A DNA stretch of 64,000 bases from Gp6-AA40 sp963741135. GTDB lineage: Bacteria; Acidobacteriota; Vicinamibacteria; Vicinamibacterales; UBA2999. The stretch is taken from contig CAVUHC010000008.1 of assembly GCA_963741135.1 (NCBI GenBank), forward strand, positions 1,860,001 to 1,924,000. The letters are read 5' to 3'. The position numbers were made by a program, and so were the translations under genes. The notes under the pieces are model-generated. The model had not been told where the DNA came from, searched no databases, and saw only the letters and a list, made by a program, of their open reading frames with translations. This document shows positions 37,022-47,121 of this stretch, one piece after another (position 1 is the stretch's first letter; each line of letters begins with the position of its first letter).

Positions 37022-38047
37022 CTAGCGTGCGACGTAGGGCTTGGTGGACCCGGTGCGAGCGTTGGTGATTGTGAAGCTACCGTCGGCGCGGGCCGATAGC
37101 TTCAGCCACTGTCCGCTATCGACCTCTCCAATGTTCGCGATGAATTCATCGGCTACGTTCTCTCGGTTCCCCAGGAGCGAATAATGGAGCTGCCACAGGT
37201 CCTCAATCCCGGGGGAGGCACGCAGGGTCTGGATGATGGGGCCGATCACGGCCTTTCTGGGACCGTTGTTCATGATGGCGACCTGGGGCCGAATTGCGTG
37301 AACGAACGTCGCCGAGCCCGCCTCGTCATCGCCGTGCTGCGACGTCAGCAGCACATCGACCTCCCCAACCCGATTGGTCGGGCAGACCAGACCGTATTCC
37401 TGGTTCCAGGAGAGGTCCCCGAGGTTGATCAGGCGGAAGGCGCCGAAGGTGACGAGCGTTCCTACGGAGTGCGCGTCCTCGCTCGTTTCATCCTTCATGG
37501 GCTTGAACGCGCCGCAGAGCGGATTCGGGCCGCCGCCGCCCTCGAGCGGAACACTGAGCAGGCTGCCGCCGGCGCTGACCACTCGCACGTTCAGTCCCGC
37601 GACTGGAATTTGGTCACCAGGCTTCACCTCGAGATGGCTGCCCTTCTGGCGCACCTGCACATAGGTCTGATATGGCGCCGCGCGCTCGCCCCGCTCCGAG
37701 GTGGGCCCGTGATCGACGAAGTTGCGGATCGGTAGCCGCGCCGCGAGCTGCGTCATGCCACCCACATGATCGGCGTGGTAGTGAGTGGTGACGAGATAGT
37801 CGATTTGCTTGACGCCGGCGCGAGTCGCCGCCGCCACGATGCGCGCGGCGTCGCGACCCTCGAAGCCGGCCCAACCTGTATCCACGAGCATCGACTGGCC
37901 GGACGGCGCCACGTAAAGGGTCGCATGCCCCCCCTCCACGTCGATGAAATAGACGTCCAGCGTCTTTTCAGCCGACTGGGCAGACGGCCACGCCCATGGG
38001 AAAAAAAGCAGCGTGGCCAGCACGATCGCCGCGGCGCGGAGGATCAT
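37022..38047 (-). CDS. Secreted metallo-beta-lactamase-fold hydrolase (ComEC-C domain-like)
   Basis: The 341-residue product starts with an N-terminal signal peptide (MILRAAAIVLATLLFFPWAW) and then VDVYFIDVEGGHATLYVAPS-like sequence. The metal motif HYHADHVGG is characteristic. The fold and the ComEC-like layout suggest an extracytoplasmic hydrolase; substrate unknown. An open frame continues upstream to 38563 but has no coding character, so I start at ATG 38047. Confidence 0.75.
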   Translation of the reverse strand: MILRAAAIVLATLLFFPWAWPSAQSAEKTLDVYFIDVEGGHATLYVAPSGQSMLVDTGWAGFEGRDAARIVAAATRAGVKQIDYLVTTHYHADHVGGMTQLAARLPIRNFVDHGPTSERGERAAPYQTYVQVRQKGSHLEVKPGDQIPVAGLNVRVVSAGGSLLSVPLEGGGGPNPLCGAFKPMKDETSEDAHSVGTLVTFGAFRLINLGDLSWNQEYGLVCPTNRVGEVDVLLTSQHGDDEAGSATFVHAIRPQVAIMNNGPRKAVIGPIIQTLRASPGIEDLWQLHYSLLGNRENVADEFIANIGEVDSGQWLKLSARADGSFTITNARTGSTKPYVAR

Positions 38048-38118
38048 GTGGGTCGGCGATCGCCTTGCCGAGCGGCTCGCCGAGTGTCTCGGCGGCCGCA
38101 GCGGCAATGTCCAGCGCC

Positions 38119-41026
38119 TTACCAGCCGAATCGCACGGCCAGCTCTGCCTGCTGGCGTGGATACACGGTGTTGATGGTACCAAAGGAATTCGACGTGGCG
38201 TTCAGCTGCCATGGCGTCGCGCCGACACCGAAGCTGTCGGTGCCGAACACGTTGAACACCAGGCCGATGAGCTCCAGGCGACGCGCGCCGCCGAGAGTCA
38301 CCGTCTTGCTCACCCGCAGGTCGAGGCGTTGGAACTCGTCCGTCATGAGCTGACTTTCCGGAATTGCCGCCAGCCCTCGGGACGCGCGCCAGGCATTCAC
38401 TTGCGCCAGCATCGCCGTGTCGTCGCCGCGGTTGAACACGCTCTTCGTCGTCCCTGGCACGTAGTCGGTCACCGCGCCATCCTGGTTCAGGTCGACGCCT
38501 GCGCGCGCGCTGAACGGCCGCGTCGAGCGGTAGTTCCACACCGCGCCCAGGGTGATCTCCCACGGCAGCTGGACGGCCCCGCTCGCCACCACTGTGTGAC
38601 GCCGGTCCTGGAGCCCGTAGCCGAAATCGTACTCCGGGTGATAGAAGTCCACCTGGGTAACTCCTCCGGCTCCCTGATCCTTGTCCGACGCGAGCGTGTA
38701 CGACACCAGATACTGATACCGGTTGGAGAAGCGCTTATCGAGACGCAGATACAGCGCACGATATTTGCTCTCACCCGTTGAGTTGTATTCGACGATGTTG
38801 CCCCATCCTGCGATCGGGCGCACCCGCGTCACCAGATCCGGCGTATTGATGTTGGTGATCTGGTTGCCCTTCTTGCCGTTGCTGAACACACCATCCACAT
38901 GGACGGCCAGGTTGGGCCGCAGCTCGTGCGACAGCCCGCCGTTGAACGAGATGGCTTCCGGCTGCTCGATCTCGTCGCTGGTGATGTTGACGTTCGGCGT
39001 CGCCGACACCGTCACGAACGCCTGCGGTGACAACCCGCCATACGGATCCGGATACGAGGGGTTCCGGATGCTGACGCTACTCTGCAGCAGCGTGTTCACC
39101 TCGTTGCGCAAAGTGTTCGCGAACACGTTGCTGTAGTACTTGCCCGCGGCGATGCGGGCCACCGTCTGCCCCGAACCGCGGATGTCCCACGCCAGCCCAA
39201 ACCGCGGCCCGAAGTTGTTGTTGTCCGCCCGCGAGGCCGGATCGATCAGCTGCCCCAGCCGCTCGCGGCCCGCGAGGGTGATGTGGTTGTTGAACGACTT
39301 GTACAGCGTTCTCGTAGCGCAGACCGAGATCGACCGTGAGGCTCGGCCGGATGCGCCATTCTTCCTGCACGTATCCCTGTATCCAGTCGGCCCGGAGGTA
39401 CCTCGGCAGGGGCGGGAACGAGGCGGTGTAGAGAATCGGGGTCCGCAGGTTCGCAATCGCCGCGTCGCTGCCGTCAAAGAACTGGTCCCTGTCGAATGTC
39501 CAGGATCCCATGTTGTGGTTCGACTCTTCGTTCGAACGGAAGCGCAGGAAGGCGCCGCCCGCTTTGAGGGTGTGCGAGCCCATAGTGAGCGAGAAGTCGT
39601 CGGAGACGTCCCAGCGTTTGGTGCTGTTGTTACTGTACGTGATCGATCCCCACGTCAGGCTCGGGAACGTAAACACACCCTTGTAGGGCGCGAACCGCTC
39701 CGCCGGGAACTCGCCGCGTTGGCTCGCCGGCCAGCGGTCGATCCCCGGAGGGCTGCTCAGGTTCTCGAGGTGCGACGGCGGAACCTGCGCCCGGACCTCA
39801 TTCAAGGTCCGCGAACTGATCACCCACGTGTGCGCCAGCAACATCGAATCGCGTGGCGAGGTCGTGTCCTGACCCGTATTGCCGGCCATGCTGCCGCCGC
39901 ACTCCTCGCAGAGGGTCTTTTCCCTGTCCCACAAGTAGCGGACGAACAGGTTCTGCGCGTTGTTGATCTGCATGTCGCCGCGCAGTAGCAATTGCCGCCG
40001 CTCGTACCCGGCTGGCTTGTTTCCCTCGACGCCTGAGTAGAACTGCGGCTGTCCGGTGCGCACGGTCACCGTCTTCGGTTCGTTGGTCCGCTCGAACGCA
40101 CCGAAGAAGTGGATGCGGTCCCGCACAATCGGCCCCCCGAAGGCGCCGCCATACTGATTGCGCCGATACTTGGGCTTCGGCGTCCCGCGGGTATCGTGCT
40201 GCTCCTTCTCGAACCGATCCATGGTGTTGAGGCTCGTGTCGCGGAAAAACTCGAAGGCCTCGCCGTGGAACTGGTTCGTGCCGCTCTTCGTCGCCGTCAG
40301 CACCACGCCGCCGACGGCGCTGTACTGCGCCGAGGCGCCGCTGATGTTGACGCGGAACTCCCGGATGCCAGACTGCGGCACCTCGAGGAATTCCTGCCCT
40401 GAGTTGTAGAGCTGGTTGTTCCCGCCGTCCACGTAGGATGTCGTGAGGTTGGCGTTGGCGCCGCCCGCCCCTACCGTGGGCCGCGCCCGGCGCGTGCCCG
40501 TCGGAAGCTGCGTCCCCGGCAGCAGCAGCGCCAGCGATCCCGCCTGCCGGTTCGCAATCGGCAGCATCTCGATCTGTTCCTGCGTGACGACAGTCGCCAC
40601 CGTCGTCGTCGAGGTGTCCACGACCGGCGCCTCCCCCGTGACGGTGACCGATTCCTGCACGCCCTGCAGCGCCAGTGTCAGATTCATCTGAACGGCGCGG
40701 CCGATGGTCAGCGTCAGGCCGGGCACCTCCTTGACGCCAAATCCCTGCAACTCCGCCTTCAGGTCGTACCGGCCCGGCTGCAATCCCGCCATGCGGTACT
40801 CACCTCCGGCTTCGCTCACCGTGGTGCGAGTGGTTCCGGACTCGACGTTGCGTAGCGTCACCGTTACGCCGGGCAGTACGCCGCCCTGCGCATCGATGAT
40901 GATTCCGGTGACCACGGCACTCGCTTCACCTTGAGCCGCTACAGGGACTGCTGTTGCCAGCGCCAGGATTACTAGGAGAACCGCCATCCGACAGGTGCGA
41001 TGTGTAGACCCAACCGCAGATCTCAT
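38119..41026 (-). CDS. TonB-dependent receptor, OAR-like (frame change near 39320)
   Basis: Like the receptor at 2339, this begins with a signal peptide and a carboxypeptidase-regulatory domain (GIIIDAQGGVLPGVTVTLRN), then a plug (ESVTVTGEAPVVDTSTTTVA) and barrel. The start at 41026 follows GAGGAGG, well spaced. Near 39320 the frame changes, after LTVDLGLRYENAVQ; the alternate frame continues RTLYKSFNNHITLAGRE and ends VRFGW at 38119, a plausible barrel end. Corrected length about 970. The uptake substrate is unknown. Confidence 0.88.
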
Positions 41027-41216
41027 GTGAGGACCTCCTCGCGAGAACCGGGAAAAGGGAACAGACAGGTATCGTTCGACGCCGATAGAGATGGGCTGAG
41101 GACGGCGCTGACCTTCGCACACGCGTTACGCTTTGTCAAGGAACCGTTCCTGCTCGGCTAAGCGGTGGTTTCCTTACTATTTCGAGCCATTTAGCAGGTG
41201 AGCAAGGCGCTTCGAC

Positions 41217-41333
41217 TCGGTTCCGCGGACCTGAAAGGTCCGCGCCGCCCGAAGTGGAGTATCCGGTCGAGCGAAAGCAACTCACTCCAACACCGCGGCG
41301 CGGACCTTTGAGGTCCGCGGTTCGTTCGCATCA
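41217..41333. repeat. Two GCGGACC palindromes in the 393 bp gap between divergent genes
   Basis: CGCGGACCTGAAAGGTCCGCG (41224-41244) and, in the opposite orientation, CGCGGACCTTTGAGGTCCGC (41299-41318) lie in the 393 bp interval between the second TonB receptor and the beta-propeller gene. The rest of this gap (41027-41419) holds no gene I can support; both promoters must lie there. Confidence 0.85.
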
Positions 41334-41419
41334 CTTTCTAGGTGATGAGCCGGGCGGAGATGGAGATAAAGCCCCGTAGCGCTCCAGGATGGGCGCGGTG
41401 TATAACCGTGCCCATCATC

Positions 41420-42638
41420 ATGTCCACGATACAGACTTTCTCCAGGATCGCAGCCGCGGCCATCGGCGTTTCCTGCCTTCTTGCCTTGACGACGGACGCT
41501 GGAGCGCGCGCGCAGCAACCGGCACCTCGCGGCGGCCCGGCCTATAAGGTCGATCCCTTCTGGCCAAAGCCGTTGCCCAACAAATGGAGCATGCAGCAGA
41601 TCGTCGACATGTACGTCGACCGGGACGATCACATCTGGGTCATCAATCGCCGCACGGACGCCCGGCCCGACGAGCTCAACGCAATGACGACCCCGCCGCG
41701 GGGCGACTGCTGCGTCCTTGGACCAGAGATCCTGGAGTTCGACCAGGAGGGCAACGTCGTCAACTCCTGGGGAGGCCCGGGCTATCACCCTGGTTGGCCT
41801 GGGCGATTGCAGACGATCGCAGTCGACCGTGACAAGAACGTCTATCTGTCTGGAACAACACCCGGCGACAGCATCATCAAGTTTTCGCGCGACGGGAAGT
41901 TCCTCTGGGACTTCGGTCACCGCGGACCGAAGATTCCAGCCGACCAGGTCAAGCAGGACAACCAGCAGACCGCGGTATTCCCGCCTGGTATCGGATCGTT
42001 CGAGCTCGACGAGGACGCGCGCGAGATCTTCATTTCGGACGGGTTTCTCAACAAGCGGGTCCTCGTGTACGACATGGATAGCGGCGCCTTCAAGCGCGGA
42101 TGGGGAGGCAAGGGCATCCCGTTGAGCGAGATCGACAACAATCCGACGCCGCCGTACGACATCTCGGGGCCGCCACCGGATCAGACACAGTTCGCGCCCG
42201 CGCTGCACTGCATCCACTTCTCGCGCGATGGGCTCGTCTACGTGTGTGAGCGCGGGAGCGATCGGATCCAGGTATTCACGAAGCAAGGCAAGTTCGTGAA
42301 GCAGTTCTTGGGTTCATCCCTCCACGCAGGCGCGTGGCGCGAACTGCGGCGGCATCTGGAGCACCACCGCCCCGCCATGCGGCACCGTCTATCACCTCGC
42401 GCTCTCAACCGATCCGCAGCAGCGGTACGTCTTCGTCGCCGACGGCACCGACAACATGGTCTGGATCCTCAACCGGCAGACCGGCGCGCTGGAGGGATCG
42501 TTCGGCGGCAATGGACGCTACGCCGGCATGCTCCATTGGATCGACGCGATCGTCGTCGACTCCAAGGGCAACGTGTACACAGGTGAGGTCGAAGACGGGA
42601 AGCGCGTGCAGAAGTTCGTTCCCCTCACCGGGCGATAA
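41420..42638 (+). CDS. Secreted six-bladed beta-propeller (NHL-type) protein (frame change near 42315)
   Basis: Residues after the signal peptide contain repeated blades such as PEILEFDQEGNVVNSWGGPG, IAVDRDKNVYLSGTTPGDSI and IIKFSRDGKFLWDFG, the NHL/beta-propeller pattern also seen in peptidyl-alpha-hydroxyglycine lyase-like proteins. Near 42315 one surplus G in TTGGGTTCAT breaks the frame; the shifted frame reads HPSTQARGANCGGIWSTTAP and continues to VQKFVPLTGR at 42638. Start at ATG 41420. Function unknown. Confidence 0.8.
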
Positions 42639-42645
42639 CCAGTAA

Positions 42646-42862
42646 CTGCGGCGCGGACCTTCAAGGTCCGCGGCTCGTTCAGCCTCACTTCAAGAGGCAC
42701 ACCTCTCAGGGACCCAAAGGGTCCTGGTCCGCGGACCCATAGGGTCCGCGCCGCTCGAATCGAGTGCCAGTCGCCGCCGGGTCGATAAGCCTGTCACTGC
42801 GGCGCGGACCTTCAAGGTCCGCGGCTCGTTCACCCTCACCTACCGCGGACCTACAGGATCCG
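42646..42862. repeat. REP-like palindrome array upstream of the RAYT gene
   Basis: Four palindromes: GCGCGGACCTTCAAGGTCCG (from 42651), CGCGGACCCATAGGGTCCGC (42730-42749, opposite orientation), another copy of the first (42801-42823) and a shorter CGCGGACCTACAGGATCCGG (from about 42844). The first and third are almost identical over about 45 bp including the flank GGCTCGTTCA(G/C)CCTCAC. The array directly precedes the transposase. Confidence 0.9.
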
Positions 42863-42881
42863 GAGTTGCTCTCTCCTTGGA

Positions 42882-43510
42882 GTGACTCTCAGGCGACCTC
42901 GCCGCATCGAAGGCTTCACGTATCGTGGCCCATATCGATATCTACTGACATTCTGCACAGCGGCTCGTCCGCCCGATTTTCGCGAATGCGGATCTTCGCC
43001 GATACGACGATGCGGCGAATCCGGCAAACGGCGGAAGAGGAAGGCTTCTCGATTCTTGCGTACTGCTTAATGCCCGATCATGCACACCTTGTCGTGGAGG
43101 GACTGACAGACGCCGCGGACATGAGGCGGTTCGTAAAAATCGCCAAGCAGCGGGTCGTGTACTCACTCCGCGAAGAACACGCCGTCCGAAATGTCTGGCA
43201 GGAGGGGTATCACGATTGGGTGCTGCGCGCGGAGGAAAGCACGGAGGATGTAATCCGCTATGTGCTGGACAACCCGGTCAGGGCCCGGCTGGTTGAAAAG
43301 CCAGAAGACTATCCGTTCAGCGGTTCGGTATTCCCGCTCGACAATAGGTTTCGGTTCCCGACACCGCAGCCGCGGACCTGGTCCGCGGACCGTCAGATAG
43401 TGTCCAGGCGCCGCTCGGATCGAGTGCCAGTCGCCGCGGACCTGAAAGGTCCGCGCCGCTCGAATCGAGTGACAGTCCGCGGACCCAAGGGTCCGCGCCG
43501 CTCGGATTAG
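42882..43510 (+). CDS. REP-associated tyrosine transposase (RAYT, Y1-transposase family; frame change near 42975)
   Basis: The N-terminal frame begins GTG at 42882 with RRPRRIEGFTYRGPYRYLL and TFCTAARPPDF, a common RAYT start. The core follows in the neighbouring frame after a T4 run near 42975: the HUH motif in YCLMPDHAHLVVEG, WQEGYHDWVLRAEES and RYVLDNPVRARLVEKPEDYP. The Tyr in RYVLDNPVRA is a likely catalytic residue. RAYTs act on single-stranded REP hairpins. The coding frame runs on through REP sequence to 43510. The frame change may be an assembly error or may indicate a decayed copy. Confidence 0.85.
43371..43507. repeat. REP-like palindrome array at the 3' end of the RAYT gene
   Basis: CCGCGGACCTGGTCCGCGG (43370-43388), CGCGGACCTGAAAGGTCCGC (43435-43454) and CGCGGACCCAAGGGTCCGC (43478-43496). 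Between them are copies of the flank CCGCTCGAATCGAGTG(C/A)CAGT, which also follows the palindrome at 42730. They lie in the last codons of the RAYT frame and end at the dapF terminus. Confidence 0.9.
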
Positions 43511-43513
43511 GGA

Positions 43514-44311
43514 CTAGAGGTAGGCAGTTCCTTCGAGCACGATTTCGGCCCATCCGGTCAGATAGACCCCGTCCTCGCGCCATTCGACGCGCTGGGTGCC
43601 CCCGGGGGCAATGACATCAACCTCCCGGCTTGCGCCGCCGTGGGCGGCTGCCGCGACCGCAGATGCCGATGCGCCCGTGCCGGACGAGGTTGTCGGGCCA
43701 ACGCCGCGCTCCCAGACCAGGATGCGCACCCGATCGGGTGACTCGACGTGCGCGAATTCGACGTTCGTGCCGGCCGGAAACATCGAGTGAGTGGAAAGCG
43801 CGGGCCCCAATCGGTTGAACCGATCGGCGTCCGGCAGCGGTCCCAGGATCACGCACTGGGGGTTTCCGACAGCGAGGACCGAGGCGGTCAGCGTCTCTCC
43901 CAGGACCGCGATCTGAGTCTGCCGGATATCCGCAGGCGGACCAAGCGCAGCCCGGAACGTGTACCGCGTCCGTTCCACGGCCAGCAGATCGAGCGTCTTC
44001 TGTCCTGCGCCGGTCGCAACCGTCACCGTCGCCCCCACGCTCAGTTGCTGGCTCTTCACGACCAGCGCGGCAAGACAGCGCAGCCCGTTCCCCGACAACT
44101 CCGACGGACTGCCATCCGCATTCAGCAGCCGCATCGTTGCGCCGCGATCGCGGATGTCGAACAGAATCAGGCCGTCCCCGCCAATGCCACGATGGCGATC
44201 GCAGAGTGTGCGCGCAAGGACGGACGGGTCGCCATGCGCCTCGTTCGCCGCGACGAACACGAAATCGTTGCCGTACGCGTGAGCCTTCGTAACGCGCAAG
44301 CCCGCCATCAA
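43514..44311 (-). CDS. dapF: Diaminopimelate epimerase, with second active-site Cys replaced by Ser
   Basis: The 265-residue product has the DapF fold: GNDFVFVAANEAHG start, the first active-site region SGNGLRCLAALV with its Cys, and the second region ERGVGPTTSSGTGASASAV. In E. coli the second region reads ACGSGACA with the catalytic Cys; here the corresponding residue is Ser. It converts LL- to meso-diaminopimelate for peptidoglycan if active. The start overlaps the end of the next gene by 4 bp. Confidence 0.82.
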   Translation of the reverse strand: MMAGLRVTKAHAYGNDFVFVAANEAHGDPSVLARTLCDRHRGIGGDGLILFDIRDRGATMRLLNADGSPSELSGNGLRCLAALVVKSQQLSVGATVTVATGAGQKTLDLLAVERTRYTFRAALGPPADIRQTQIAVLGETLTASVLAVGNPQCVILGPLPDADRFNRLGPALSTHSMFPAGTNVEFAHVESPDRVRILVWERGVGPTTSSGTGASASAVAAAAHGGASREVDVIAPGGTQRVEWREDGVYLTGWAEIVLEGTAYL

Positions 44312-45154
44312 GGGACCCTGAATGCGTCGAAGACGTACGTAAAGCCAGCGGTAACGCCGACGCCGGCGTCGATGTTCGTCATTCCCAGCATCACCGCGGC
44401 GTCCCCACGCCAGCTGCCGACGGTGTACCTGCCGCCCACGCGGAGCACCCCGCGCGATTCGGTGCCGGGGGGCGGCTGACCGTTGCGTGAATTGATGCGC
44501 CCGTTGAGCTCCCCGACGACTTCCACAGCGTTCGTCAACGCGCGCGCGAACGACAGGCCATAGGCCAGCTCGTCGTTCTGCCGATCGCCCACCGTCGGGT
44601 CGCCGAGGATCGCCAGGCCGATATTGCCGACGATGCGAACCGAGCGGGTGGTCTTGCCAACGAGAACCGATGCGACGAAGTCGGTCGTATCAAGGCCGAG
44701 TCCGCTTTCGTTGCCGGCGTTCGGCAGCTTCGTCGCGAAGCGGAAACCAAACGCCGGGCGGCGCACGCCCTCCGGCACGATGCGGACCTTGGTGCCGATG
44801 ACAATGTCCTCGACGTCAGACGTTGTCGTGCCCGAGGCCGTCACGACGGAGGCGAGCGGCGCCGAGCTGGCGACCAGTGATCGACAGACGGTTATACAAT
44901 CCGCCGTCGATCTGGATCTCGGCGATCGAGCTGACGCCGACGCTGAAGCCGATCAGCGGAAACCGCAGCAGCCTGCCTTCAAGGCCCGACGCCGGATAGA
45001 CCACCTCAGTGGCGTAGTCGAGACCGCCTTCGACCAGAACACGGCCGGCCCCCACTGTTTCCGGATCCTCTGTGACAAGGGGTCGCTGCTGCGCGAATGC
45101 CGCGGTCGCGCCGAGCGTGAGCGTGATGAGCACTGCGATGAGAGTGGTCCGCAT
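44308..45154 (-). CDS. Secreted protein, MetA-pathway-like barrel (frame change near 44875)
   Basis: A signal peptide (MRTTLIAVLITLTLGATAAF) precedes a beta-rich protein resembling the 'putative MetA-pathway of phenol degradation' group of outer-membrane barrels: RPLVTEDPETVGAGRVLVEG and, in the second frame, DIVIGTKVRIVPEGV and GRYTVGSWRGDAAVMLG. Near 44875 the frame changes. Start chosen at 45154. It overlaps dapF by 4 bp. Function is unknown; it may be an outer-membrane channel. Confidence 0.6.
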
Positions 45155-45229
45155 GACTTCGTGGCATGTCCTTCCCGAATCAGGACCGGTTGAGACGTTC
45201 ACTGTTGGCATGTCTCTTTCGAATTACTA

Positions 45230-45256
45230 GCGGGCCGCGCCGTTGTCGCGGCCCGC
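45230..45256 (-). terminator. Strong hairpin downstream of dtd
   Basis: GCGGGCCGCG (45230-45239) and CGCGGCCCGC (45247-45256) form a perfect 10-bp stem with a 7-base loop. It lies about 55 bp after the end of dtd on the minus strand and before the start region of the next minus gene. There is no T-run, so termination may be weak or rho-assisted. Confidence 0.45.
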
Positions 45257-45309
45257 GAATCGTACTCGCAGGCCTGTTGTGACGGTACTCAATCAGCCCG
45301 GACGGTCCA

Positions 45310-45763
45310 CTAAAACTGTCGCTTGCTGTCGATGAGAATAGTGACCGGGCCGTCGTTGACCAGCTCGACCCGCATCATTGCCTGGAATTCGCCCGTGGCC
45401 ACGGGCACGTTGAGCTGCCCGCAATTCTCTCACGACGCTTTCGTACAGCGCGCGCGCCTCTTCTGGCGGCGCAGCCGCGTCGAACGCCGGCCGCCTCCCC
45501 TTCCTGATGTCGCCATACAACGTGAACTGCGAGATGACGAGTACGCCACCGCCCGTGTCGGTGACGGATCGATCCATGTGGCGTCCGGCTTCGCCCTCGA
45601 AGACCCGCATCTCGCGGATCTTCGTCACGACGTACTTCACGTCGTCCGGGCCGTCATCGCGGCCGATGCCGAGCAGGACGAGGAGGCCGGGGCCGATCTC
45701 CCCCGCCTGGCGATCGCCGATGCGCACGCGCGCTTCAGTGACCCGCTGAACGACCGCGCGCAC
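45310..45763 (-). CDS. dtd: D-aminoacyl-tRNA deacylase Dtd (frame change near 45425)
   Basis: The family motif SQFTLYGDIRKGRRP is visible, as is the start RAVVQRVTEARVRI. Near 45425 the frame changes, and the shifted frame reads LNVPVATGEFQAMMRVELVN, followed by DGPVTILIDSKRQF to a stop at 45310. This second segment holds the expected NxPVT-type active-site motif. Dtd removes D-amino acids mis-attached to tRNA. GTG start at 45763 follows ttcA by one base. Confidence 0.88.
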
Positions 45764-45764
45764 G

Positions 45765-46598
45765 TTACTGCTGCCGGATCTGGATGAGGGTCGGAGTGCC
45801 TTCGTCTTCGAGCCTGAGCGCCACACTGTCGCGCAGCTCGCCGCTTGGATTCAGGCGCGTGTCGAGGAGGTGCCGAGGCATGACGTTACTGAGCGCTTTC
45901 AGCATCGATTGCTTGACGCCGGCGTGTTCCTGCTCGAGATCGAGGATCAGCCGCTTCACACGCTGGCGCTGGAGGCTGAGATCGCCGCATGCCGGGCAAC
46001 AGCAGCCGATGATCGGAAGCTCTCGCTCCTTCGCATACACGCGCGCTTCGGCTTCCTCGACGTACACCAGCGGCCGAATCACCACGTGCTCGCCGTTGTC
46101 GGACACGAGACGCGCCGGCATCGCCTTCAACGCGCCGGCAAAGAACAGGTTGAGGAGGAGGGTTTCGATGAAGTCGTCAAGGTGATGGCCGAGCGCAATC
46201 TTCGTCGCGCCGACCTCGGTGGCGATGCGGTACAGCACGCCACGCCGCAGCCGTGCGCAGAGGGAGCAGGGCGTGGCATTGGCTTCGAGAAGATCGTCCA
46301 TCACGTCGCCAATCGAGGTGTGCTCGATCCGGTATTCCCACCCCCGGTCGCGGCACGTCTTGGCAATCAGCTCGTGCTTGAACTCCTTGTAGCCCGAGTC
46401 TACGTTTACCGCAATGAGCGAGAAGTCAATCGGCGCTCGCTGGCGCAGCTCGTCGAGAATCTGGAGGAGCGCCCAGCTGTCCTTCCCGCCGGAGAGCCCC
46501 ACCATGATGCGATCGCCGTCTTCGATCAGATTGAAGTCGACGATCGCCTTGGTGGTCTTCTTCGCGACGCGAGCTTCTAGCGGGCTGCGGTAGGACAT
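45765..46598 (-). CDS. ttcA: tRNA 2-thiocytidine synthetase-like TtcA
   Basis: The 277-residue ATP pyrophosphatase carries the PP-loop VGLSGGKDSWALLQIL and the cysteine pairs CSLCARLRRG and CCCPACG. These resemble TtcA, which inserts sulphur at position 32 of some tRNAs using an iron-sulphur cluster. It is complete and overlaps closely with dtd, so the two tRNA-quality genes form one operon. Confidence 0.9.
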   Translation of the reverse strand: MSYRSPLEARVAKKTTKAIVDFNLIEDGDRIMVGLSGGKDSWALLQILDELRQRAPIDFSLIAVNVDSGYKEFKHELIAKTCRDRGWEYRIEHTSIGDVMDDLLEANATPCSLCARLRRGVLYRIATEVGATKIALGHHLDDFIETLLLNLFFAGALKAMPARLVSDNGEHVVIRPLVYVEEAEARVYAKERELPIIGCCCPACGDLSLQRQRVKRLILDLEQEHAGVKQSMLKALSNVMPRHLLDTRLNPSGELRDSVALRLEDEGTPTLIQIRQQ

Positions 46599-46741
46599 TG
46601 ACTACGAGTGTAACCCGTACGTGCATGCTATGGGGCGGGAACGCGGAGCGTTGTGATTCTAAGTGCGCGAATGTCAGTCAGAAACGGCTATTCATGGCCG
46701 CCGCAGCCGCGGCGGAATCTGCGACGCCGTGAGGGCGTTCG

Positions 46742-46942
46742 ATGGCTTGCTCAGCAAATCGCCGCGGCACGCGGATCGCTCTTCGTTCCCCTGGAGGCCG
46801 AAGGGACGATGCTACGATTCTTTTTGTCTTTGGTCAGTTCGTCGGCCAAGAGCCGACCTCCGCCGGACTGCTCGTGATCGGCATTGCGATTTGGGCAGCC
46901 TTCATCGCTCTCGCAGTAGCTATCGCTGGAGGAACACCGTGA
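46742..46942 (+). CDS. Small hypothetical membrane protein
   Basis: The 66-residue reading frame ends in a hydrophobic stretch (AGLLVIGIAIWAAFIALAV) with a glycine-rich tail. The first 30 residues lack coding character and the true start is not clear. It overlaps the next small frame by 4 bp (GTGA). I do not recognise a family. Confidence 0.35.
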   Translation: MACSANRRGTRIALRSPGGRRDDATILFVFGQFVGQEPTSAGLLVIGIAIWAAFIALAVAIAGGTP

Positions 46943-47121
46943 CACCAATGGCCAACGCGTTGATGTTCTTCGGCGCCATCGCCGTTCTGATGGCGATCGT
47001 CGTGTTTCTCGACTGGCTGGGTCGGCGAAAAGATCGGAATGCTACCCCGCCGTCTCCCGGATCTCCGCGATCTCGTACAGCCCGGACGTGTCCGTCCGCG
47101 GATCGATGGCCTGCTGCATGA
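46939..47121 (+). CDS. Small hypothetical membrane protein, coupled to the preceding one
   Basis: GTG at 46939 with GGAGG at 46928-46932 starts a short protein (VTPMANALMFFGAIAVLMAI) with one helix and a basic end (WLGRRKDRN). The strong ribosome binding site and the GTGA overlap with the preceding frame argue for translation. The last 25 codons overlap the 3' end of the convergent glycosyltransferase gene and are probably not all real. Confidence 0.42.
   Translation: MTPMANALMFFGAIAVLMAIVVFLDWLGRRKDRNATPPSPGSPRSRTARTCPSADRWPAA

Noticed and set aside
37022..38563. A 513-residue version of the metallo-beta-lactamase-fold gene
   Set aside because: The first 170 residues overlap the C-terminus of the TonB receptor and show no coding pattern. 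A signal peptide begins at ATG 38047.
42646..43507. CRISPR array
   Set aside because: The repeats are palindromes of variable spacing and orientation with no regular spacers, and there is no cas gene nearby. A REP/RAYT array explains them.
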